Below are positions 1 to 12,800 of a DNA stretch of 55,837 nucleotides, one piece after another. Origin of the DNA: Marinifaba aquimaris (GTDB lineage Bacteria; Pseudomonadota; Gammaproteobacteria; Enterobacterales; Alteromonadaceae); assembly GCF_013328345.1 (NCBI RefSeq), contig NZ_JABULX010000028.1, positions 1-55,837 on the forward strand, read 5' to 3'. The notes below the pieces were generated by a model. That model saw nothing but the letters and a program-made list of their open reading frames with translations. It was not told where the DNA came from and did not search any database. A program made the translations under genes and the position numbers. Position 1 is the first letter of the stretch; each line of letters starts with the position of its first letter.

Positions 1-297
1 ATTTATTGATTTTTTCATCCTGAAACAATCAAAAAATCCGTTCGTCTTCTTTACAACGGCTTCTTAATGGGTGACCCCAGAGTTACTGGTCAAAGGTGAT
101 CGGGCTTAGTTGTATTAAAAGGAGCGGCTAGCTGTTTAAAAGCCAGCACAATCCAATAAAACCAACAAGACTCATTCACCAATCTCAACCGAATGCAAAA
201 TGAAAGACCTGACCCCAGAGTTACAAATCTCATGCAAAATGAAAGACCTGACCCCAGAGTTCATTTAGTTATATATTCATCGATTATCAAAAATGGG
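1..297. other. Non-coding region with repeated short motif
   Basis: I found no convincing gene in this stretch. It holds three copies of the core TGACCCCAGAGTT, described separately as a repeat. It is flanked on the right by the stop codon of the small membrane protein gene. The left edge of the window cuts whatever lies beyond. Confidence 0.6.
193..261. repeat. Tandem 30-bp direct repeat with GACCTGACCCCAGAGTT core
   Basis: An identical 30-bp unit runs from 193 to 222 and from 232 to 261, a 39-bp period. It starts ATGCAAAATGAAAG and ends GACCCCAGAGTT. A shorter copy of the core, TGACCCCAGAGTTA, lies at 72-85. From general experience, very similar GGGGTCAGGTCTTTCATTTT strings occur next to Y1 (REP-associated tyrosine) transposase genes in marine gammaproteobacteria. 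No transposase is visible here, so these may be orphan ends of such an element. That assignment is inference. Confidence 0.6.
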
Positions 298-822
298 CTA
301 CTCGATTATCTCAAATCTTAAAATACAGATTTGGTCAACTTTCTCACTACCCATTTCAAAGGGAGGATAGACAGATTTAGGAAAGTTGATAAAATCCATT
401 TTCACCCGCTTTCCATCCAGCTCAACTTGTTTAGTGACAAATTTTTTCCAACAGCCATGCTGGGGGATTTGCTTATGCGGTAGTATCCTAAAAAAGCTCT
501 GTTCATCAATTGTAAATCGATCTAAACCATCGTTATTGTATTTATCCGTTCGAATAACCCCCTGAACAGATTGATGTAGACTCTCGTTAAGCTTGAGCTT
601 CAGAACATTTAATTCTTGATTTCTCTCAACCGCATTTAGGTAACTTAAAAAGATCCCTATAACCCAAACAGCAATAAACACATTAAGAACTTTAACTTTA
701 TGCCCTTCTAAATTAATCTTTAACTTAGGTAAAAAGAAGTAATAAAATAGCCCCAAGGCTGGTGATAACACCAACCTAAAGGTTTCCCACATTTCACTTT
801 CTGCTAAAACGTCATAAATCAT
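298..822 (-). CDS. Small two-helix membrane protein, candidate immunity protein
   Basis: The protein is 174 residues and I do not recognise a family. Two hydrophobic segments are visible, at about residues 14-32 and 45-63. A short charged, possibly coiled stretch (about 64-90) and a soluble C-terminal half of about 85 residues follow. The frame is open to a start at 849, but I prefer the ATG at 822: it has a GAGG ribosome binding site five bases upstream and begins two bases after the TAA of the giant YD-repeat gene. That tight coupling behind a polymorphic-toxin-like gene is the usual place of an immunity gene. The role is inferred from position only. A membrane-anchored immunity protein would suit a toxin acting in the periplasm or at the inner membrane. 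Confidence 0.7.
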   Translation of the reverse strand: MIYDVLAESEMWETFRLVLSPALGLFYYFFLPKLKINLEGHKVKVLNVFIAVWVIGIFLSYLNAVERNQELNVLKLKLNESLHQSVQGVIRTDKYNNDGLDRFTIDEQSFFRILPHKQIPQHGCWKKFVTKQVELDGKRVKMDFINFPKSVYPPFEMGSEKVDQICILRFEIIE

Positions 823-824
823 GG

Positions 825-3800
825 TTACCTCGTAAACCAATACAACCAACGGCCTAAAACTCCAGCATCATAGGTATTAATTTCATTACCTATTTGATGA
901 CCAATACCTTTAGATGCTTCGAATGGGAATAGTTTTTTGTCGCTACGACCAAATAAATCAACCCCAAGCCTTGGGCCTGAACCTTCGGCAAGAGTTGGAG
1001 ATGAAAATGGCTTATCTGCCCACGCTGTAGACTCTTGCCAGCCAATGTCATATTTAAAGGCTGTAAGGTCATAATCAGTATGAGTAGAGTACCCAGTAAA
1101 GATATCTTCAAGCGTTGCAGAATTGGTAACACTGCTCCAACTTTGCAATGCGGCATCGACTCCAATCTCATATATTCCTTCTTTAAAATGCTGTTCACTT
1201 GCTTGAACAAAACCATCTTTAGATAAGGCCAAGCCTAAAACTCCATTACTTTGCACACCAAAGTTGATATTTCCACTACCGCCTAAGATACCTCTAAAGA
1301 TACCAACACCACCAAGAGAGAGGGTATTAGACTTTATAGGCGCATCTTTAAGGTGAGCTAAAGTTAGAACATCAAAAGTTTTGCTCAATGGTTTATCTAA
1401 GTTCATTAGATAATCAAATGATCCTGATAATACATCTTTAGTGTACGACCAAGCTCCTTTTGAAGGGCTATCAGGTGCAAAGAAATAACCATCTCGCCAA
1501 GGACCATATGATCTAGCCTCATTCCATTGTAATGAATCTGCTAATACTTGCTCCATATCTGGCGATGATTGCCATGCGGTGTTGTTAGCAATATTAGCCT
1601 CTAAATCATAATTACTATTTGGCAACAAGCTCAACTCATCAAAGCCCGGATTTGGATTAAACGTATTACGATAGAACCACTCGCTATCACCACCTACTGA
1701 AGCAAGGCTCGCTTGTTTATTGGCTAAATCGTTATAGTACTCTTGGCTTAAATTACGAGAATTCTGCATCAAGGCACTATTAACATTCGCTCTTGCAATT
1801 TCATCACTGTTGAAACGTGCTTGGGTATCATTTGTGATTTGGCGTTGTTGTGTATCAACAAAATTAGCCATCTCTTTTTGCATATCGACATTGATGTCAT
1901 CAGCGGCTTGGTTGGTGATTGCACGTGAAGCATTTTGTCCCAAAAGTAATGCTTGGCTATCAAATTGGCGCTCTACTGCATTACGTTGCATACCCCGATA
2001 AGCACCATCTAATGTTGCATTACCAGACTCAGCTCGAAGCTTTTGTCTATCATTATACGACTTAGCTTCACCCGCCACAATGGCATTACCCACTGCATTG
2101 CCAAACGCATCCAATGCGACATTATCAAAGTTCCAGCTGGTATCTTCACCAAAAGCTTTTTTCACGCCATAGCTAATACCCGCACTGGCTAACCCTGCGA
2201 CTGTACCATCAATAACGCCTTCAATACCTACACCGTTACTATCAAGCCCCGGTAGGCCAGTATTCCCCGTCGCCGCACTTGCAATACTCGATGCAGCTAC
2301 ATTTGCCCAATTAAAGCTTGCCTTGTTACCCACCAATTTATTAGCCGCAACACTACTTATTGCGCCTGTTGCGCCCATAATCGCTTTACCCGTATTTGAA
2401 AGCGTCTTTAAGCCAGTCGCTGCATTTTTTGTTGCATTTGCGCCATCTTTAAACAACATTGCAGCATCTGAGCCCTGCAACACAGAGCCCATACCCGCCG
2501 TAGCAGCAGAGGTTAAACCTGATGACAACGCATCTTTTAAGCTAAAGGAGTCAATTGCACCAACGGCTTTACCTGCAAGTTGTCCTGCGACCGAACCAAC
2601 AAAACCACCAACACCTGCAGCCAATAAACCAGCACTTGCAGTAGAAAGCCCAATAGCACCTCCGAGACTACCAACCGCGGCAGCAGCGCCTCCACCAAGT
2701 ACACCTAAACCACCACCAAAGGCAGCTGCACCTGAATAACCTGCTGCAAGACCAGCCGTATAAACTGTAGCAACTACAGTGACTGCCACCATAATGATGG
2801 TAGCCACTGCATTACAACCTTCTTGCGGTGGCGGTACAAAGGCGTTTTCTGGAATATAGTTTTCCATCACTTCGCCTAAGTTAATTGGGTTAAAGCTGTC
2901 GCTATCATTCGCGGCCGTCGTTTGGCTAGGAATATGCAACACTTTACCTTGTTCGAGTGGCTCATCTGGGCTTTCTAAGCCATTAAGCGCAGCAATAATG
3001 TACCACTGGTCTTTATCACCTAAGAACATTTGCGCTAGGTTTTGTAAGGTTTCACCGCCTTGCGTAGTATACGTTTGGGTTGAATTAACCGTGTCTTTAT
3101 CTATTGGATTAAATAAAGTATCCCTAACGTTAATTTCACCACTGTTTTTAAATTCGCCTGAGTAAGTATTACCACCAGCATAAGCATAGTGGGCTTGTGC
3201 TTGAACGCGCTCCTCAAAATTAGGTTTGCCATGAATACCCGATGTTAATCGGAACCTTTCTTTATCAGTAAGGTTAATATGCTCCATTTGTTCAATAATA
3301 TCATTTACTCTACCCTGAGTTTCGGCTCTGTGCGATACAGAAGATTGAGAACCTGTTCGCTTACCGCGGATATTGCCCATTAAGTCATATTGATAATAAG
3401 CAGCATTATAACCATCAGCTTTTTGGTCTTTATCTACTTTCTGGCTAAGCTGGGCAATTTGATTTCCCTCTAAGTCATAGTAGTAATAACTATAGGCATC
3501 ACGATAGTGCTTTTGGCTAGAGTCAGATTTAACTGTACTCTGTTGATAGTTATCGAATCCTTGATACATGTAGGTAAGTGCCTGTACTACTCGGCTCCCA
3601 TCTTCTTGATAAGAACGATTAGTTTGCCTTGATAGCAAGCCATTTTGCTGGTCGTAATAATAATTACTGTCTACAACTCTATAATCATCAACTTGCAAAT
3701 CCTCTGGTAAAATATTGCTAGTAAAGTAATTGTCTAAACTTGATGGTAATAAATTCTCTGATTTCCTTTGCCAGTTTTTAACCACCTCTAATTGACCAGA

Positions 3801-6800
3801 GTTTGTATATTTAAAGGTTTGTACACCTTTTAATGAGTCAACTAATTGGCCTTTGGCTTTACTCTTAAATGTATGTTCTTGAGCAACATCAAAAAATTCT
3901 AACTGGGTTGTTACTTTACCAAGAGCATCATATTTATATTGCATTAGAGATGACCAATTTAATCCTTCTGTGTCGAATTCAGCCACACCATCATTAATAC
4001 TAAAACGACTTTCGATTAAATTGTTAAAGTTGTTGAGCTCACTTGTATATGCCTTTGATAACTTGGCAATAGTGCCATCTTTGTTGTAGTCATAAGACAA
4101 TATGCTACCTTGATACGACCCACCGAAGCCATTATTCGTGACATCAACTTCAAGGGATTGCCTACCTAAATCATCGTAGACATAAGCTGTTTCTCTATCG
4201 AAACGCGTTCCATCAAAGTTGTTTTGTTCAACCGTCTCTAATACCACTCTACCCGCTGCATCGTATTTATATGCATAATTTTCAGTGCTAGCTTCATTGT
4301 CTATATTTATCAATACACTAGCATTCACTATAGGCTTATCATTTGAAGTATCTAATAATGTATCTGTACTTGCAGATAGAGGTGTTGGAGAAGTAAATGC
4401 CATCATCATTGGTGCAGCTAAAGCACGGATTTCAGCTACAGGTTCTTCAATTACCGTGTCGCCGATTGCTGTAGCCTCAATACGGAAATTACCTAAAATA
4501 CCCTCTACTAATTGCAGCTCCAAACGACCTGACTGGGCATTAAAACGTTTAACCTCAGGAAGCTCTGCTTCTATAAGCGGTAAATCATTACCGTCTGCAT
4601 CGACAGGGATAATGCGATATTCATAGCTTGATACGTCCATACCGCGGAACAGCTTGCTCAACTGGATAACTTGACGCTCTCCACTGACGGCCTCTATGGT
4701 CGATTGTGGTACCGCAACGGGTCCGTTGATATCTAATGTAAATTCAATAATGGCTTTATTGCCTAAACCATCGTCGGCAATCACTTTAAATTGCATCGGG
4801 ATCACAGGGATATCGTCAATACCAGGTGTCCCCGATAACACGCCATCATTATTGGTTAACCAGTTATTAGCACTGTGATTCGATAACGCTTGGAATTGAC
4901 CTTTTTCATTTTTAATTAATGTTTCAAAATTAATAAAGTGTCCCCAAGCTGGCAATAATGCATGGGTATCAAGATAAAAATCATCACCGTAATTTAGCGT
5001 TTGGCTTGGTACTTCAATACGGGTTTGTTTATCGGCCTGAATACCACTTACCCGTAATGTGGTTTCAATACTGGCCTGACGACCGTATTGGTCAGTCACT
5101 TGTACAAAGATATCCCAGGTACCGTTAGTATCTTCTGGAGGGTGTGCTTTGATTGAATGACTGTCTGGATCAAAACTAGCCCAATCCGGTAACCCGATGA
5201 CTTGATAGTCTAAGCTATCACCTTCTTGATCGAAGAAGTGAACCGATTGTTGCCATCGCTCACCATCAACTAAATTAAGTACAGGTGCGATACTTGGCGC
5301 CTGTGGCCCTTGGTTTCTCAATACATTGAGGGTAAAGCTATCGGTACTTTGAGCACCTTGGCTATCTGTAGCGGTTACTTGAATCGTGTATTGGCCCTCA
5401 TTGCCAAAACTAACTTGACCTTGCACTAGCATCGTCTGAGGATCAAAGGTTAAACCTTTTGGTAAGCCCGTCACTTGGTAGTCTAGAATATCACCTTCAT
5501 AGTCAGTAAATGGCGCAAGCATAAATAAGCTATCGACATCAGTACTAATATATTGGTTAGCTAAACCAATCGAACGCGGCGGCTGATTAATATTAACCAC
5601 TACATCGGTTCTGGCACTTTGGTTCCAGTTATCACTAGCAACAATGGCCAATTGGTATTGCCCCGGTTGCAATATCTTCCCTTGTAATACGCCAGTATCG
5701 CTATCAAATGACACGCCTTTAGGTAATGGCATCATAATGTCGTTACCGAGCACATCTTGCGTCACCATATAAGCTTGATACGTTAATGGGTTGCCCGATG
5801 TAAAGTAAGCAGCGCCATTAACCATAAAGTCTTGTTCGGTTTGTTGATTGATAGGCTCAATCGCTTTAGCAACAGGTGAAGCACTACCATCAAATACTGT
5901 AACCGTAAAGGTTTTGAATTCGATATGACCTTTAAGGTCTTTTACTTCGAGTGTAATGGTGTGATCGCCAATCGCACTTGCCGGTGGGTTATTAGCTTTT
6001 AATTTCAGCTCACCATTAGGGTTATTTTCATAACTAAATAGTTGCAACCAATTCGGTTTGACCGTTCGATTACCGTCTTCATCGACGGTATCAACTAGTT
6101 CGTACAATAACTCATCGTTTTCAGTGTCGATGTGTGGCATAAAGAGTTCTGTCTCAGTTTGCCCTGCGGTAAACCAGTGCTGACCCACTTCTCCTTCTGG
6201 GGCTTCATTTGGCCCTACAAAAACAGTAAATGCTTGCGCAACTTGCTCAAATGCGCCTTCGGCATTTTGATTTTTGCTATAAATCACCGCTTCTAAGTTA
6301 TACATACCAGGCTGTAACACGTAGCCTTTGTTATGAGTCCAGAAGTGTTTAATTTCCCAGTGCTCCCATTCCCAAGTAATATCAAAAGACATACCCTCTG
6401 GTAGGCCATCAATACGGATATCGACTTGATCGTTTGTGAACTGGCTACCCTGATTTTGGTTGACTTCAGCCAGTGCCGATTCAACCCAAGGCGCAATCTC
6501 ATCAGTGCTTGGCAATAACTTAGGTAGCGTTTCAAACTCTTTACCATAGTAATCAGCTTGCACGTTTTCTTGCCAATAACCATAGCGTTTGTCTTCTTGA
6601 ACATAGACTTGTTGTTCTTGAATGACTAACTCAAAAGCTTCAACTGGGGTTTGCCAACTTTCTGTTGACGCGTCACGGTACAAGACCCATTTAATTTCGT
6701 TATAGCCACCGTCACGATATGTTGGCGTACCATTGATGTCCCAACCTTTAGTATCCCAAGGGTTGGTTTCTGTTGGCTCTTGAGATAAGTAGTTATCCCA

Positions 6801-9800
6801 ATCTATTTGCCCCCAATCAGCCGTTGGGTCACCATTACCATAAAAAGTGATGCCCTCTGGTAAACCTTCCACTTTAAGTTTCAAGCCTGCTAAATCAGGT
6901 ACATCAATCCCCTGAGTTTTGGCATCAACTAGTGCTTGGGCAACCCAAGTATCTACTTGCGCTTTATCAACTTTATTTTGGCTGTATACCTTAGTTTCAA
7001 AGGCAAAATCACCTTTTGTTTTCCATGTAGCCAAATCTTCAATTGGCATCGCACCACGGATAATGGTTAATTCAAATTCTACTTCGCTGTGATTACCATG
7101 GCTATCGGTTGCACCGTATGTCAATGTGTAGCGACTAGACGGTAAGTCTTGCTCAATAACCTTACCACCTATCGTGCGGGTATCGGCATCAAAATACAGG
7201 CCCTGTGGTAAACCTGTTAAGGTATGCACTGGTATTTCGCCTTCAGGATCGATAAACGCAGGTAAGGTTAAGCTCATCACTGCTTGCTCATGATGCATAA
7301 TAGGGTCGACAGCAGGTGCCAAGACCGTATTATTAGCGTTGATTGTCAGTACCAATTCTGAATTAACTTGCTGACCTAATTGGTTTGAAGCAATTAAGGT
7401 GACTTGGTAATTACCCGCACTGCCTTTGGCTGGCATGCCTTGGATGATCCCCTGCGCTGGATCGAAATATAAACCTTGAGGCAGGTTGGTTAGCTCAAAT
7501 TGGATCACATCACCCGTAGCCGGATCGGCCTGCCTTGCCAAGCCCGGAATACGCACATGCATAAATTCATACTCTTTCGCTTGCATTGGCAAAAGCTCTG
7601 GCAATTTATTGGCTAGATTATCCGCTGCGAGTTGATCAAAATCACTGAAGTCATTTTTAACTGTCTCGTTACTGATAACCAGTTGCAGAGATTCACTAAA
7701 ACGCACTTCACCCACTAGTTCAGTTATCACCTCTAGGCGGTAATTACCCACTTGCTCTGTTGATGCACGTCCTTCAATTTGCCCTGTAGCTGGGTTATAG
7801 CTGAAGTTTTCAGGTAAACCATTAACCGTTACTGAGGTGACTTCCTGTGGATCAACACCGTTAGGTAGGCTATCGATTGTATAATTAAAAGTTTGTTCAA
7901 CTTGTGTCGCTATACGCGTCACACCCACTAAGTTATCAACATTCAGTACAATACGGTGAATGGTTTGATTACCTTGGGCATCGGTTGCGGTTAACCAAAC
8001 TGGATATTGCCCTTGCCCTTGTGCTGGTACATTGCCATACAGCGTTTGACTGACACTGTCATACCATGCCCAATCAGGTAAACCCGATACTGCTACCGCT
8101 AATTGATCGCCCTCGTAATCAATGAACGCAACTTGCTGGTTTAGGCTGTCTCCGGCTTTTAAATCGATAATATCAACATTAGGGACAACAGGTGCTTGGT
8201 TACGCAATACATTTAAGCTAAAGACTTGAGTAGTTTGTCCGCCCTGTGAATCAATTGCCGTTAAGCTGACGTTATAAAAGCCTTGTGAATTCTCAGCTAA
8301 ATAACCGCGAATGTTAAGCGTGTCTGGATAAAAAGTTAACCCCTTAGGTAAACCCGATATCTCGTAAGTGAGCGCTTGAGTATCTTCAAAGTCGGTTGCG
8401 TTTAATAGTGAAATATTAACTCGACTATTGGTATACAACTGCTGGTCAGATTGTGCAGGTAGCTGTGGCGGCTGATTAACCTTGAGCATAAACTCTTGGC
8501 TTACTGGGATAAACGCATCTTGTGCTGTCACTTGGATGCGATAATTCCCTGGCTGAGTCAGCATACCCGATAGCTCACCCGTGGCAGGGTTTATTGTTAA
8601 GCCTTGCGGTAAAGGTAATACGCGTGTATCACCACTATAATCATCGATTAATACATTGGCTGTGTAAGTTAAGGCATCATTTTCTGCATCATTGAAGTAC
8701 TGCTGTAAATCAATAGCAACTGCTTGCTGTGTTTCTATGTACTGATCGCCAATAGGTCGACTAGATGGAGCAGAATTGTATGGCATAGTCACAACATCAA
8801 AAGCAATTTCAACTTGTTTTCCGCTTGTACCATCAGTTGCTTCGATGACCACCTTCTCGGCACCAAACTGGTGCTGACCACTACCACCTGTGACCAGTGG
8901 TGGGGTTCCAGAGAAGGTTTTATTCCATGAAGAGAAGTTTAACCAACTTGGTTTTTCAATCACTTTGTAATTAATATAAGCATATAAGTTATCTTGGTTC
9001 TTAGCCGGTAATAGCTCAAAGCTTGTATATTGGCCTTCCACTAAATATTGATTATCCATAGGCTTAGCTTTAAGTACTTGGCCCGCATCAACATCTATAT
9101 TTAACTGATACCAAGTTTCAACGCCCTGCGCATCTTTAGCCATCACTTGCATGCGCTGAGTAGTATTACTGACAGTGATAGGCTCACCGTAAATTTCACC
9201 AGTATCAGCATTTAAACTCAGACCGTCAGGCATACTGAGCACTTCAAAAGTAGCGCCTTGCTGTGCAGCTTGATTGAGCTCAGGTGACAGTAAATAGAAG
9301 AATGTGCGGCTATAAGCCTGGTATTCACCTAAATCGACAATTGTAGCCTGTGGTGCATCTTCTATTGTTAACGTAAATTCAACCTGATTAGTGTTCCCTA
9401 CCGAATCGGTGGCTTGATAGCTCAGGGTAAAGTCTCCGTGAACAGGATATCTAGGTGTCCCCCAAATCGTGCGAGTTTGCTTATCAAAGTAAATACCATT
9501 CGGTAGTTCAGTTGTTTGTCCTAACTCATTTACGGCTACTAATTCATAATTGATAAAGTCATTTTCGGCATCGGTAAAGGCAGGTAAAACCTGACTAAAA
9601 TACTGCCCCTGAGGCGTATTGATGACCGATAATTCTTCTGGTGCGTTTGGCGCACTGTTGCCCTGAACCGCTAATCTGAACGAGGTAGCACTTTGGTTAC
9701 CCATTAAATCTTTGGCTACAAGATGAATAAGATAATCGCCTTCACTACTTTGCGTGGGTGTGCCGACTAACGCATGGTTGTGCTTGTTATAGCTTACACC

Positions 9801-12800
9801 CTCTGGTAAGCCGAATACTTGATAACTGAGTACATCGTTTGCATCATCATTAAAATAAGGTAACGGCTGGGCAAAGTACTGCTCAACTTTTATCGCTATA
9901 TCGTCCATTTGAGGTGCAATTGGAACTGCATTCGCACCCACAGTAATGTTAAATTGTGCAGATGTAGTATTACCCCACAAGTCAGTTACAACCACCTCGA
10001 CAGGGTAATCACCTCGTGTACCCGTCGCTAATGTACCGACAAAAGCGGATATAGTTGGATCATAACTAAAGCCTTGTGGTAAACCATCAAATGTGTAATT
10101 TAAGGTCAGTGGATCAATACCATTTAACGGTTTTAGAGGTATTTCAACGGCTGTATTCTCTAATATATTAATGTCAGCCTGAGTATATTCAGGTAACGGC
10201 AAATCATCACTCACACTAACCATCATATTTAACGCTATAATACGAGGCTGATTATTTTCATCAAATGTCTCGACATTCAATTCATATTGGCCTTCTGTAC
10301 CAGGTAAAGCTTGCCCAACAATGTTATTCGTCATAGGGTCAAAAGAAAGCCCTTCAGGTAAACCTACTAACGAATTTGTATTGGATGGCGCTAGATAACT
10401 TGATAAGTTAAATGAGACAGGTGAAGTATTTGTCGTCACAATATCGTAATTGCTGTCGTTAAATATTGTGAGTTTTTGAGTAGTGCTTGTAGTGCTTGTT
10501 GACTCTGTATCGCTCGAGGTAATGTATAAACGATATTTATCACTTACCTTATTAAGATTTGGAAATGCTGAAGCCGATTGTCCTGAAACTTCAAAAGTAT
10601 AAAGACCTGTAGGTACTTTTTCAGGGTCAAACTGCAGTTCATAAGAATACTCATCAGCAAGCCCCTCATATCTATTGTTTATATAAGCTTTTAGGCTGAA
10701 CAGATTTGAAAGTACATTACCACTATATTCACCTTTATAAATCAAGTTAATTATTGTTGGCTGATTGTCTTGTTGCTGTAAATAGATTAAGCCATCTCCA
10801 GAAACACGCCCCCCTGTAAGAACTAGCCCACCTTCGGCTGGCATTTGAGATTGACCTTTGACAAACTTGACATATGGAGAATCAACTTGTAGGGGTAAAA
10901 CTTTAAGCTCTAGGTCTGTACTCTTAATAATTTTTCCATCATTATCAGAATCATCGCTAGTTGCACTGATAGGCAATTTAAAGCCTCCTGAGGAAAGTTC
11001 TGCCGTTCCTACAACGCTCAATCTGGCAACAGAGTAATCGCCATCTGTATAGGTCTTATGAACCAGTTTTAAACCTTTTGGCAGTTTATCTTCTTCATAA
11101 GACAAGGTTGGGAAATGACCAATATCTTTAAATTCAACAAATAAGTCATTTTCATTTAATTGCTTCCCTTCAGTAACCTCTAAAGACTTCTTAGTATTGT
11201 CCCCTTCCTGAAAGAGGTTATAAACATCAATTGTAAATTCAATATTTACTGATTTTTTAGACTCAAATGTGACTTTGGCATTAAATGTATGTTTTTTAAC
11301 AAATTCAGGCTTATTTAAGTTAAAAATTAAAACTTGTTTCTTTTCATCATACTTAACAAAACTTTCATCTGGTGCAATTTCCCATTTAAAAGACGCTATC
11401 TCTTCATTTGCCAAGCCACTGTCTTCAAGTATCTTATTTATTTTTTCTTCGTGAGGACCGCCAACTGTGGTGTAGTTCAATGCTTTGTTAAATTGAATCG
11501 GATCATATGAGGTATCGCTTCCTGCGATGCTTTGTGTAAAGGTCTTTTTAATCTCATTTTCACCATCTGTTACATCAAACACCATCTCAAAGGAGTTTGA
11601 CGCGTCATCTGGAATAACACCTTCGTATTCTAAGGTAATTGTTTTAGTTGAATTATCAGTAGTCGATGTATTTATCTGATTAAGCCAAACTGGTATATTT
11701 TCTGAGGAATAAATCAATCCATCACCAACTTGCTTTTTGTCTTTAATCTCTACTTTGACTTTAACTATATCACCAGTTTTATAGGCTTGATTTTGAGCTA
11801 AAGGTTTATCATTGACGTAGAAATCAGCAGAAATTTCAGGCATGGGGTTGGGGTTATCTGTAACATTGTAGGTTACCTTGATCCAATCTGTTGTTCTTGA
11901 CTTGTCACCTTTTAGTTCATCGTAACCACGAATCTCAAAGCTATATACACCAACATTTGTGAATGTCTGCTCAGGTATAGTTAAGGTCCTAATATTTTCA
12001 CCTATCGAACCTGGACTTAAGTTAGGTAACGTAATTTCAGGATCCGCGCGTACTTCAAAATGAATCTTCTCTCCTTCGAGCAGCGTATCCTCTAATTTAA
12101 AATAAACGGCCGGTGATACTTCGTTGTTTTCCAAGTTAAAAGAGGAGCTTGAATTTTCTATTAATGTTAATTCAGGAATTGTATTGGTGTTTGGACCTGT
12201 CCCAGGGCTTGTATTATCATCTGGCTCCGCCTCAACAATAACTATAGATGCAGTAGTAACTGTATTATTGGTATATCGATCAATAACCTTGAAATAGTAT
12301 GTTCCTTTAGATGAGCTAAAAGGCTGTTTCGGATTGACTTGTATTACGTTGCTATTACGTCTTACCTCATAATCACCAGATCGTAAATTCGTCTCGTATT
12401 TATAGCTATAGTTGGCACTAACTGTATCCTTATAAATATCCGATACATTGGCGTTACTATCACTCAATATTATTTCGAGGGTTTTACCTGAATTATCAGC
12501 ATCTATCTCCCATTCTGGGGTACTTGTACTGAATGCACGAAGAGGGTAATCTAAATTAAGGGTTACCCATTCTGTTCTGGCTAAGCTAGTTGACTTTCCT
12601 TCACTCCCCCAGTGCGCAACAGGTTTGAAACGAATTTCCTCAATGCTGCCTGTTCTTCGATTGAAGTGTATGTTCCCTTTTCCATCAATTGTAATAATAT
12701 CTGGTTCGGCTGATTTCCACTGACCTATAGATTTATCGTAATAGGATAAACTATCCAGATTGTAGCTATCAGCCCCGGAGCGATAGAGGTGCGTGCTAAT

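Noticed and set aside
193-261. Possible CRISPR array
   Set aside because: There are only two full copies with a 9-bp gap between them and no cas genes, so it does not fit repeat-spacer structure.
2323-2739. Plus-strand 138-codon Ala/Pro-rich open frame
   Set aside because: It is antisense to the Gly/Ala-rich segment of the giant gene; its composition is a mirror of that repeat-like stretch and it has no ribosome binding site.
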